Below are positions 17,273 to 25,090 of a stretch of 64,000 nucleotides of DNA, one piece after another (within the stretch, counting starts at the first letter, position 1; each line of letters starts with the position of its first letter). The DNA is from Afipia birgiae 34632. Its GTDB lineage: Bacteria; Pseudomonadota; Alphaproteobacteria; Rhizobiales; Xanthobacteraceae. The stretch is from the NCBI RefSeq assembly GCF_000308295.2, contig NZ_HG326654.1, positions 353,084 through 417,083 of the forward strand, given 5' to 3'. The notes beneath the pieces are model-generated. The model saw nothing but the letters and a program-made list of their open reading frames with translations, had not been told where the DNA came from and searched no databases. Position numbers and translations under genes: made by a program.

Positions 17273-18076
17273 ATGGAATTGACCTCCAGCCCAATGACGG
17301 ACCGGCAGCGAAAATACCGGGCGACCTACAGAGACCGTATTGCGGGCTGGTATAACGGGTGGCTGCACGCCTTCGTCATTTACGTGATCGGGTTCACCGC
17401 CCTCTCGGTCTATGTTGCCAACATCAGCCACGCCCGCTGGTGGGAATTCCTGATCGTTCCCGTGACATTCCTGGCGGCGAACTTCTTCGAGTGGTGGATT
17501 CACCGCTTCGTCATGCATCGTCCGTCGCAGATCAAGGCATTTCGCGCGATCTACAACCGGCACACGCTGATGCATCACCAGTTCTTCACCGAGGAAGAGA
17601 TGCGCTTCGCCGATCACAATGACTGGCGCGTCACGTTTTTCCCCCCTTACGCTCTTGTTACATTTACATTGATGTCGATCCCGCCCGCACTGGTGCTGGG
17701 CTGGCTCATATCGCCGAATGTCGGCTGGCTGCTGATCTGCACCACGACATCAATGTACCTCATCTACGAGTTCATGCACTTCTGCTGTCACGTCGATGAG
17801 AACTGGTTTGTGCGCAACATGCCCTTCGTCAATACCATCCGGCGTCATCATACGGCCCATCACAACCAGTCGATCATGATGGAGCGAAACATGAATCTGA
17901 CCTTCCCCGTCATGGACTGGCTGTTCGGCACCTCAGATCTCGACCGCGGGCTGATCGGCCACCTCTTCAATGGCTACGACACCCGTTACATCCGCAAAAA
18001 TATGCGCAAGACTTCGCGGACGCCAAAGCCGGAAGTAGCAGCTCAAGGCACGGGGTTCGCAACGCCTGCCGAATAG
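17273..18076 (+). CDS. fatty acid hydroxylase / sterol desaturase family membrane protein
   Basis: A 267-residue integral membrane di-iron protein. Histidine clusters typical of the superfamily are visible: HRFVMHR, HTLMHHQ, HFCCHVDEN and HHTAHHN, spaced between four hydrophobic segments. ATG 17273 follows GGAGAAGG and is preferred to the longer reading from 17084, which would overlap livK. The family hydroxylates or desaturates lipid substrates in the inner membrane. It is followed by two small membrane proteins in the same direction, probably a single operon. The substrate is unknown. Confidence 0.82.
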   Translation: MELTSSPMTDRQRKYRATYRDRIAGWYNGWLHAFVIYVIGFTALSVYVANISHARWWEFLIVPVTFLAANFFEWWIHRFVMHRPSQIKAFRAIYNRHTLMHHQFFTEEEMRFADHNDWRVTFFPPYALVTFTLMSIPPALVLGWLISPNVGWLLICTTTSMYLIYEFMHFCCHVDENWFVRNMPFVNTIRRHHTAHHNQSIMMERNMNLTFPVMDWLFGTSDLDRGLIGHLFNGYDTRYIRKNMRKTSRTPKPEVAAQGTGFATPAE

Positions 18077-18104
18077 CTGCAGCCGAAACTGAACGGAGAT
18101 GGGT

Positions 18105-18503
18105 ATGAGCGCGATTGAACCGAACTGGCTAGCGCTGATCTGGTTTGCGGGGTTTGCGACCGTCTGCGGAATCGCATTCCTCATTATAGCTGGCCTGTTC
18201 CCTCTCCATGCCCGGCCCGATACGGCAAAGTCTCCGTTCGTTACGCTCCTTGTCATCGGCAACGCGGCGCTGCTGATTATTCTGCTCGGCGGGACCGGGC
18301 TCTATGGATATCTTGAACTGCGATGGACCACGCTAATCGTCGTTAGCGGCCTCATCTTCCTGTTTGCGCCGGCGCTGTTCGAGGAATGGCGGTGGCCGCT
18401 ACGCAGTACAACGGTCGAGTTATCCTTATTGATCAGCGTGCAGGTGCTGGCGCTCGCCGCCCTGACCAAGATCGCCGGTTCAGCGCTGGCGATCCTGTCG
18501 TGA
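18105..18503 (+). CDS. small integral membrane protein, function unknown
   Basis: 132 residues with four hydrophobic segments (about residues 7-30, 44-68, 72-90 and 103-128). ATG 18105 is preferred over 18099 because CGGAG lies six bases upstream. No motif is recognised. It lies 28 bp after the hydroxylase-type gene and before another small membrane protein, so it may be an accessory subunit; this is inference. Confidence 0.65.
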   Translation: MSAIEPNWLALIWFAGFATVCGIAFLIIAGLFPLHARPDTAKSPFVTLLVIGNAALLIILLGGTGLYGYLELRWTTLIVVSGLIFLFAPALFEEWRWPLRSTTVELSLLISVQVLALAALTKIAGSALAILS

Positions 18504-18534
18504 CATCCCGTCGATAACGCCAATGGAGTAATCA

Positions 18535-18747
18535 ATGCCCGTGAAGATAAAACTAGTTCTGTCTTTTGTGGTCGCTCTCGTTGCGGCCATAACGTTCTAC
18601 ATGCAGCACGCGCTCGGTCACGATCGCATCCAGTATCTCGTCGCATTTCTCGGGTTTGTGATGGTGTTCGCCATGTGGCTGTTCCCGGAGGTGAAACGCG
18701 AAGAAACAGCGGGCGGTGTTCGCCGGGAACAACAGCACAACCGCTGA
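18535..18747 (+). CDS. small membrane protein, function unknown
   Basis: A 70-residue protein with two hydrophobic segments (about 4-24 and 33-51) and a charged C-terminal tail. GGAG lies seven bases before the ATG. It follows the preceding small membrane gene by 31 bp and ends 21 bp before the convergent dehydrogenase gene. No family recognised. Confidence 0.6.
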   Translation: MPVKIKLVLSFVVALVAAITFYMQHALGHDRIQYLVAFLGFVMVFAMWLFPEVKREETAGGVRREQQHNR

Positions 18748-18768
18748 GTCCTGCGACTGTGTGCCCTG

Positions 18769-20028
18769 TCAGGGAAACAGTCCCCGAGTCATTTTCCCGG
18801 CGCGCACGCGCTCGACACCAATCGCCATGGCAGCGGTTCGGTTGAAAATCTTGTCGCGCTTTGCCCGCGCCGCCATTTGATCGAACGCGCGATTGAGTAT
18901 CTGGTACTCGCGTCGCGTCACCTCCTCCTCTTCCCAGAACAGCTGCTGCAGATCCTGCACCCATTCGAAGTAGCTGACCACAACGCCGCCGGCGTTGCAT
19001 AAAATGTCGGGAATCAGGAAGATCTCATCCTGGCGCTTCTCCAGAACAAGGTCTGCATCCGGCGTTGTGGGGCCATTCGCGCCCTCGGCGAGGATTCTGC
19101 ATTGCAGTTTTCCGGCAATGCTCGCGTCGATGACACGTTCGGTGGCGGCCGGCACCAGAACATCGCAAGGTAGCGTCAGCATGGCGACCGGATCGCATTT
19201 CAGTTCTTGTGAATAGCCAAGAAGACTGCCGTGCTTTGCGACGTGGCTCATCAGGTCGGCTACATTCAGGCCCGCCGGGCGATGCAGCGCACAGGTGTGA
19301 TCGCTGACTGCAACAATGGTCACGCCCATTGCCTGCAGTTCCGCCGCGGCGATCGACCCGACGTTGCCGAAGCCCTGAATCACGGCTGTTGCAGTGTTCA
19401 GACCGATTGAGCGCTCGGTCATCACGCGTTTGGCAAGGTGAGCGACGCCGCGCCCTGTCGCCTCCCGTCGCCCCAGTGTTCCGCCGGCGCTGACTGGTTT
19501 CCCCGTCACAATTTCCGTGACGGTACGGCCCTGATACATCGAATACGTATCCATGAACCAAGCCATCACCTGCTCGTTGGTCCCCATGTCCGGCGCCATC
19601 ACATCGATATGAGGCCCGACAAATGGAATCATCTCCTGCATGTAGCGGCGAGACAGCGATTCCAGTTCGTGTGCGGACAGGCTTGAAGGATCGACGCCGA
19701 TGCCACCCTTGGCGCCCCCGTAAGGCAACCCTACGAGCGCGCACTTCCAGCTCATCCAGATTGCCAGGGCAGCGATCTCGCCGAGATCGACACTCGCAGC
19801 GAAGCGCGTTCCGCCCTTGGTGGGGCCGAGCGTCAGATGATGCTGGACGCGGTAACCTTCGAAGACCGCTGTCGATCCGTCATCACGATGAATGGGACAG
19901 GAAACGACCACCGCACGCTTCGGCAACAGCAGTCTGTCACGCTCATCCGCAGGAATCGCGAGATAGTCCGCAATGACGCCGAACTGGTTCGCCGCCATAT
20001 CGAAAACCGGACCGCTGTAAACTGTCAT
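18769..20028 (-). CDS. Glu/Leu/Phe/Val dehydrogenase
   Basis: A 419-residue NAD(P)-dependent amino-acid dehydrogenase. The glycine-rich catalytic segment PYGGAKGGIGVDP (near residue 105) carries the active-site Lys, and the nucleotide fold has VIQGFGNVGSIAAAEL near 215. The C-terminal ILCNAGGVVVSYFEWVQ is characteristic of glutamate dehydrogenases. ATG 20026-20028 starts the conserved region; an upstream in-frame ATG gives unrelated residues. It interconverts an amino acid and a 2-oxo acid plus ammonia. With the adjacent GabD it suggests glutamate/GABA-type metabolism. Confidence 0.9.
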   Translation of the reverse strand: MTVYSGPVFDMAANQFGVIADYLAIPADERDRLLLPKRAVVVSCPIHRDDGSTAVFEGYRVQHHLTLGPTKGGTRFAASVDLGEIAALAIWMSWKCALVGLPYGGAKGGIGVDPSSLSAHELESLSRRYMQEMIPFVGPHIDVMAPDMGTNEQVMAWFMDTYSMYQGRTVTEIVTGKPVSAGGTLGRREATGRGVAHLAKRVMTERSIGLNTATAVIQGFGNVGSIAAAELQAMGVTIVAVSDHTCALHRPAGLNVADLMSHVAKHGSLLGYSQELKCDPVAMLTLPCDVLVPAATERVIDASIAGKLQCRILAEGANGPTTPDADLVLEKRQDEIFLIPDILCNAGGVVVSYFEWVQDLQQLFWEEEEVTRREYQILNRAFDQMAARAKRDKIFNRTAAMAIGVERVRAGKMTRGLFP

Positions 20029-20175
20029 TGACTTCTCATCGGCTTGGTCACTGCGGAGGGCTTCTCCGCAATGACAAATCTGCTGATGTGGTCGACGGGA
20101 CAAGAATCAACGCATCGAAACAGCCTTATCGCACGAAAAGAATCTTGGCGCTCCTCTTGCAAAACGCCGACTCGC

Positions 20176-21639
20176 CTAGATCCCGCCCATGCAGAGGTAC
20201 TTGATCTCGAGATAGTCCTCGATGCCGTACTTGGAGCCCTCGCGGCCGTTGCCGCTTTCCTTGACGCCGCCGAACGGCGCAACCTCGGTCGAGATGATGC
20301 CTTCGTTGATTCCGACCATGCCGTATTCAAGCGCCTCGGCGACGCGCCACACCCGGCCGATGTCGCGACCATAGAAATAGGCCGCCAGCCCGAATTCGGT
20401 GTCGTTGGCCAAACGTATGGCTTCATCCTCTGTCTTGAACCGGAAGACCGGCGCAACCGGACCAAACGTCTCTTCGCGAAAAATCAGCATGTCCGGCGTC
20501 GTGCCGGTCAGCACTGTCGGCTCATAGAATGTGCGGCCGAGCGCGTGTCGCTTGCCACCCACCGCGACCTTGGCGCCCTTGGCGGTGGCATCGGAGACGT
20601 GCTCCTCGACTTTCTCCACTGCGGCCATGTTGATCAACGGGCCGATGGTAACGCCCTCGCCAAAGCCGTCGCCAACCTTCAGCCCGCGGACCGCCTGCAA
20701 CAACTTCTCGACGAACGCGTCGTAAATCTTGTCCTGCGCGAGAATACGATTGACGCAGACGCAGGTTTGGCCCGCGTTGCGGTACTTCGACGCCATCGCA
20801 CCCTTCACCGCAGCATCGATGTCGGCGTCGTCGAACACGATAAACGGCGCATTGCCGCCCAGCTCCATCGATGTCCGCTTCACGGTCGAAGCGCTCTGCT
20901 CCATCAACTTCTTGCCGATCTCGGTTGAGCCGGTGAAAGTCACCTTGCGCACGATCGGATTCGACGTCATCTCACCGCCGATCGCCGAGGCCGATCCGGC
21001 CACCACCGAAAACACGCCTTTCGGCACACCTGCACGTTCCGCCAGCACCGCCAGTGCCAATGCCGACAACGGCGTCTGGCTGGCCGGTTTCACCACCATC
21101 GTGCAGCCTGCGGCGAGTGCCGGTCCCACCTTGCGCGTGATCATTGCAGCAGGGAAATTCCACGGCGTGATTGCAGCGCAAACCCCGATCGGCTGCTTCA
21201 GCACCACGATACGGCGGTCTGCGGAAAATGGGGGAATGGTGTCGCCATAGATGCGCTTGCCTTCCTCGGCGAACCATTCAAGGAAACTTCCCGCGTAGGC
21301 GATCTCGCCCTTGCTTTCCGCCAAGGGCTTGCCCTGCTCGGCAGTCATGATCGCCGCAAGGTCATCCTGGTTGGCCATCATCAGGTCGAACCACTTGCGC
21401 AGGATCGCCGAGCGTTCCTTCGCCGTCTTCGCTCGCCAGGCCGGCAGCGCGGCATTGGCGAACTCGATGGCACGCTTCGTCTCGGCAGCCCCCATGTTCG
21501 GCACGCTGCCGACGATCTCGCCGGTCGCCGGATTGTCGACCTTGATCGTCCCGCCGTTATCGGATGCTACCCATTCGCCGCCGATGAAGCAGGCATCGCG
21601 CAACAGTTTGGAATCTTTCAGCGTCAGTTTTGAAGCCAT
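20176..21639 (-). CDS. gabD: NAD(P)-dependent succinate-semialdehyde dehydrogenase
   Basis: A 487-residue aldehyde dehydrogenase of GabD length. The general base Glu259 (MELGGNAPF) and nucleophile Cys293 (GQTCVCVNR) are present, as are ITPWNFP near 157-163 and the Rossmann FTGSTEIGK near 235-243. GabD-type features include the two Cys near the active site and the C-terminal GGVKESGNGREGSKYGIEDY. It oxidises succinate semialdehyde to succinate, the last step of GABA breakdown. It stands 147 bp upstream of the amino-acid dehydrogenase in the same direction. Confidence 0.93.
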   Translation of the reverse strand: MASKLTLKDSKLLRDACFIGGEWVASDNGGTIKVDNPATGEIVGSVPNMGAAETKRAIEFANAALPAWRAKTAKERSAILRKWFDLMMANQDDLAAIMTAEQGKPLAESKGEIAYAGSFLEWFAEEGKRIYGDTIPPFSADRRIVVLKQPIGVCAAITPWNFPAAMITRKVGPALAAGCTMVVKPASQTPLSALALAVLAERAGVPKGVFSVVAGSASAIGGEMTSNPIVRKVTFTGSTEIGKKLMEQSASTVKRTSMELGGNAPFIVFDDADIDAAVKGAMASKYRNAGQTCVCVNRILAQDKIYDAFVEKLLQAVRGLKVGDGFGEGVTIGPLINMAAVEKVEEHVSDATAKGAKVAVGGKRHALGRTFYEPTVLTGTTPDMLIFREETFGPVAPVFRFKTEDEAIRLANDTEFGLAAYFYGRDIGRVWRVAEALEYGMVGINEGIISTEVAPFGGVKESGNGREGSKYGIEDYLEIKYLCMGGI

Positions 21640-21836
21640 GCTCAGAATGCCCTGTTAATCGGCGCGACCAGCGGTTCGCGCGTTTGAAGCGGATGATGTT
21701 ACCCGATCCGGTACGCAGCAAGATAGCAACAGTCGCGTCAAGAACAAACACACGGATTCGCGTGCCTGCACTCCAGGAAATGCTGGCCGCACCTCATGTC
21801 CGCAATGTACGAAGAAGCCTAAATATCACAGTCCGA

Positions 21837-22046
21837 TTATGTGCAACGGCGGACACGCGCGCCGTTAACCCACACGGTGCGGCAAACCACCGCTGGACGG
21901 CGGACGACGGCCGCTCCGCGAGTCCCGGCGCAGCCGGCACGATAGACACCGCGAGCACACACGACCGCGTTGGCATCGGTGGTTTCGATAGTCATCGTTC
22001 CGCCGAAAGCTAAAACAGCGACGATTATGAGAAAGAATGAGCGCAT
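21837..22046 (-). CDS. small secreted Cys-containing protein
   Basis: 69 residues with a signal peptide (MRSFFLIIVAVLAFGG, cleavage near TDANA) and a mature part with CARGVYRAGCAGTRGAAVVRR and a terminal CRTVWVNGARVRRC. The four cysteines may form two disulfides. The pattern recurs in rhizobial genomes as an uncharacterised exported protein. It sits with two further Cys-rich secreted proteins of a different family. Confidence 0.7.
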   Translation of the reverse strand: MRSFFLIIVAVLAFGGTMTIETTDANAVVCARGVYRAGCAGTRGAAVVRRPAVVCRTVWVNGARVRRCT

Positions 22047-22114
22047 GATTCACTCCCAAAAATGTTCTGGTTGATCTTGGCGCATCTCTCGGACAGATCC
22101 GAAAGCATCGTCGG

Positions 22115-22336
22115 TTACTTCTTCTCCGCAGCAGTCAACACCTTCTTGCATTCAGCGGTCAGTTTGTCGCTGGACTTGGACAGGCAGGCTATGACCCGCC
22201 CGCCTCCTGGCGCAACGCCTTTGCAGAATTTCTCATAGTCCCCCATGCATGCGCTGCGCTGCTCGGCCGTCAGGTCCTGTGCATATGCAGAACCCGACAA
22301 GCCGAGAAGAGCAACAATCAAGACGGTGCGCGTCAT
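22115..22336 (-). CDS. secreted Cys-rich single-repeat protein (GLG1/Cys_rich_FGFR-like)
   Basis: 73 residues: signal peptide ending SAYAQ, then a single Cys-rich repeat with C..DYEKFCKGVAPGGGRVIACL and a terminal CKKVL. The spacing of four cysteines matches the repeats in the 267-residue protein at 22874-23677, so the two genes are paralogues. The repeat resembles the Golgi-apparatus cysteine-rich repeat family; its bacterial role is unknown. Confidence 0.72.
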   Translation of the reverse strand: MTRTVLIVALLGLSGSAYAQDLTAEQRSACMGDYEKFCKGVAPGGGRVIACLSKSSDKLTAECKKVLTAAEKK

Positions 22337-22475
22337 GTATGCCTCCTTTCCGGTTGTTAGCAGATCACTTCGGTTTAGCGAGGTTCTTGCTTCTTTGTTG
22401 CGCAGCCGTTGTACTCAAGCTCCGTAAGGTGCCGAGCATTACGCTCACGATACCGGCCTTTCGTGGAGAGAGACC

Positions 22476-22832
22476 ATGCAGGATATCCGAAACAAATGGC
22501 TCACGTTCTACGCTGAGCATGTCGAACAACTCTCAAAGGAGATGTTTGGTCATGTCGAAAAGATGATCGTCGCGACATTGATCATATCAGCAGGCGCACA
22601 TGTCTCCAGTACCGACCCGGCAATACTTCTGTTCGGCTATTTGCGTCACAGCCTGGTTGGGCGCGGGGTCGAGCTTTTTGGCGTGATCCTTCTCTTTCTC
22701 AATTTCCTGGACGGATTCTACAAGCTTACAAAGCTGAGTTGGCATTTCGCGTATCAGATTGTTATGTCCGTTTGTTACTTTGCCTTAAGCGTCCGACTGG
22801 TCCAGCTGATTCTGGCTTTTCGCGGTGAATAG
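22476..22832 (+). CDS. predicted membrane protein, function unknown
   Basis: 118 residues on the opposite strand to its neighbours: an amphipathic N-terminus (QDIRNKWLTFYAEHVEQLSKEMF) followed by three hydrophobic segments (about 30-47, 61-77 and 88-113). GAGAGA lies six bases before the ATG. No motif recognised. The gene lies between the two Cys-rich repeat genes. Confidence 0.6.
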   Translation: MQDIRNKWLTFYAEHVEQLSKEMFGHVEKMIVATLIISAGAHVSSTDPAILLFGYLRHSLVGRGVELFGVILLFLNFLDGFYKLTKLSWHFAYQIVMSVCYFALSVRLVQLILAFRGE

Positions 22833-22873
22833 CAGCCTGCACTTCAAGCGTAGCGGAACCTCCAAGGAAGCAA

Positions 22874-23677
22874 TTACTGCGCAGCGAACTGAGCGAGAAC
22901 GTCCTTGCAGGCAGGCGAAAGGTCAGCCGCTCGCACGGCCAGGCATTGCACGATACGGCCGCCGCCAGGCGCAACACCGCCACAAAGCGTGCGGACATCC
23001 CCGCCGCATGCCGATCTCAAAACGAAAAGCTCTTCACGAGGACGCATGGGCCGTAACATCAGCGCCGGCGCCGGTGCGGTGGCTGCTGCGCCCGCGGGAG
23101 CAGCCGTCGCAGCCGGAGTGCTTCCAGCAGCTGGCGCTGCTCCGCCGCCGCCAGCCGCAGTGACCGCCTTCTGGCAACTCGGCGAGAGCTTCGACATGCT
23201 CTTCTGCAGACACTGCAACGACGCCGCGCCGCCCGGCGGCACGCTCGCGCAATTCTTCTGGTAGTCGGAACGGCAGGCACTGCGTATTGCAGCGGTCTGC
23301 GCATCTGTTGGCTTTGCCGGCGTGGCGGCGGCCGCTTTGGGAGCCGCGGCCGGTGCGGCGGCTTTCGCTGGTGCGGAAGCCGCAGGCGTTGGTGCAGACT
23401 CCGCCTTGGGCGCGGCGGCGGGCGACTCGATGGCATTCACGGCCTGCTTGCAGGCCCCGGAAAGCTTCGACGTGTTTTTCTGCAAGCACTGCAGTGAAGC
23501 CGCGCCGCCCGGTGGGACACTGGCGCAATTCGCCTCATAATCCGCCCGGCACGCAGAGCGGATGGCATTACGCTGTTCATCGGTGGGCTGTTGGGAGGCG
23601 GCCGGCATTGCGATCGTGAGAAGGACCGCCGCCGCCAGCGCCCACAACGCCACAACACGTTTCACCGTGTTGATCAT
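22874..23677 (-). CDS. secreted protein with three Cys-rich (GLG1-type) repeats and Ala/Pro linkers
   Basis: 267 residues: a signal peptide (cleavage near PAASQ), then three repeats of about 45 residues. The first two are nearly identical (NCASVPPGGAASLQCLQK in each), and the third is diverged (LCGGVAPGGGRIVQCLAV). They are separated by low-complexity Ala/Pro/Lys linkers (APKAESAPTPAASAPAKAAA). Each repeat has four spaced cysteines, suggesting stable disulfide modules in the periplasm or outside the cell. The repeat is shared with the 73-residue neighbour, implying duplication within a small locus. Confidence 0.75.
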   Translation of the reverse strand: MINTVKRVVALWALAAAVLLTIAMPAASQQPTDEQRNAIRSACRADYEANCASVPPGGAASLQCLQKNTSKLSGACKQAVNAIESPAAAPKAESAPTPAASAPAKAAAPAAAPKAAAATPAKPTDAQTAAIRSACRSDYQKNCASVPPGGAASLQCLQKSMSKLSPSCQKAVTAAGGGGAAPAAGSTPAATAAPAGAAATAPAPALMLRPMRPREELFVLRSACGGDVRTLCGGVAPGGGRIVQCLAVRAADLSPACKDVLAQFAAQ

Positions 23678-23878
23678 CTGAAAAATTCCCTATTGTTGTT
23701 GCCGAATTCGTCGCGCCAACTAAAATAAAACTGAAAAAATTGATCTAGTAATCTTCGTTACCCGTATCATTTTCGCTTTTAAGTTCCACCGCAAGCGGAT
23801 TGTTGTTATTTTCAGATGGCGGACGCTTTTTTGACCCGCGCAAGATTCCGCTAAAACATCACGAGACGAGGCATCTGA

Positions 23879-25081
23879 ATGAAGCCTACGTGTCCAACAT
23901 TACGCACCGCACGCGCCGCCATTGTTGGGTGCACAGCACGCACAGTTCCCCGTGCCCTTCTAGCCATATTCGCGCTCTTCGCGCTAACTGCCTGCGAACA
24001 AAATAGTTTCGTCCCTCCCCCACCGGCCAAGGTCGATGTCGGGCAGCCGGTGCAACGGACCATAACGCGGTATTTGATCGCCACCGGAAACACCGCCCCG
24101 GTCAACACCGTCGATCTTGTGGCCCGTGTGCAGGGTTTTCTCCAGGCGATCTCTTACACAGACGGCGCCTTCGTAAAGCAGGGCACGACGCTGTTCACGA
24201 TCGAGCCCGACACTTACAAACTGAAACTTGAACAAGCACAGGCAGCCGAGGCTGGTGCGCAGGCCTCGTTGAGACAGGCTGAGTCCGACTTCAAGCGCCA
24301 ATCGGATCTGGTCACGCGGCAGGTCGTGTCGCAGGCAACCCTCGAACAGTCCACGTCCGCACGGGACAATGCGCAAGCCAATCTGCAGCAGGCTCAGGTC
24401 AATACCAGGATCGCAGCGGTCAACTATAGCTACACCAACGTTATCGCGCCGTTCGACGGGGTCGTCAGTGCACGCCTCGTCTCAATCGGCGAACTCGTCG
24501 GGGCGTCATCGCCAACCCAGCTTGCGACCATCGTCCAGCTCGATCCGATCTATGTAAATTTCAACGTCAATGAACAGGATGTTTTGCGGATACGCGCGGC
24601 GGCGGCTGAGAAAGGCCTCACTTCGAAAGACCTCAAGGAAACGCCGATCGAGGTCGGGCTTCAGACCGAAAGCGACTATCCGCATCAGGGAAAGCTCGAC
24701 TACGCAGCACCGACGATCAATCAATCCACTGGCACGCTTGCGGTACGCGGGATCCTGTTAAATGCCGACCGCATCCTGTTGCCCGGATACTTCGTACGTG
24801 TTCGTGTTCCTCTCGATCAGCAGAAAGACGCTTTGCTCATTCCCGATGTCGCACTGGGCAGCGATCAGACTGGCCGATATGTCCTCGTGGTCAATAACGA
24901 AAATATCGTCGAACAACGCAAAGTGCAGACCGGACCTCTCGAAGGCGAACTCCGCGTGATCGAGAGCGGGCTAAAGCCTGATGACCGTGTTGTGATCGCC
25001 GGCCTGCTGCGTGCGATCCCCGGCCAAAAGGTCGATCCGCAGCTTCAGAAAATCGGGCAACCTCGCGCAGCTGAGAAATAG
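23879..25081 (+). CDS. RND efflux periplasmic adaptor (membrane fusion protein)
   Basis: A 400-residue adaptor with a lipobox (FALTACEQ, Cys39), lipoyl half-motifs (VDLVARVQGFLQAI and NVIAPFDGVVSARLV), a coiled-coil hairpin of about 60 residues, beta-barrel (LDPIYVNFNVNEQD) and C-terminal membrane-proximal domain. It links an RND pump to an outer-membrane channel in the periplasm. It lies 9 bp before the RND gene. The start is uncertain because the ribosome-binding site is weak. No local regulator or channel gene is seen. Confidence 0.9.
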   Translation: MKPTCPTLRTARAAIVGCTARTVPRALLAIFALFALTACEQNSFVPPPPAKVDVGQPVQRTITRYLIATGNTAPVNTVDLVARVQGFLQAISYTDGAFVKQGTTLFTIEPDTYKLKLEQAQAAEAGAQASLRQAESDFKRQSDLVTRQVVSQATLEQSTSARDNAQANLQQAQVNTRIAAVNYSYTNVIAPFDGVVSARLVSIGELVGASSPTQLATIVQLDPIYVNFNVNEQDVLRIRAAAAEKGLTSKDLKETPIEVGLQTESDYPHQGKLDYAAPTINQSTGTLAVRGILLNADRILLPGYFVRVRVPLDQQKDALLIPDVALGSDQTGRYVLVVNNENIVEQRKVQTGPLEGELRVIESGLKPDDRVVIAGLLRAIPGQKVDPQLQKIGQPRAAEK

Positions 25082-25090
25082 GACAAGGCC

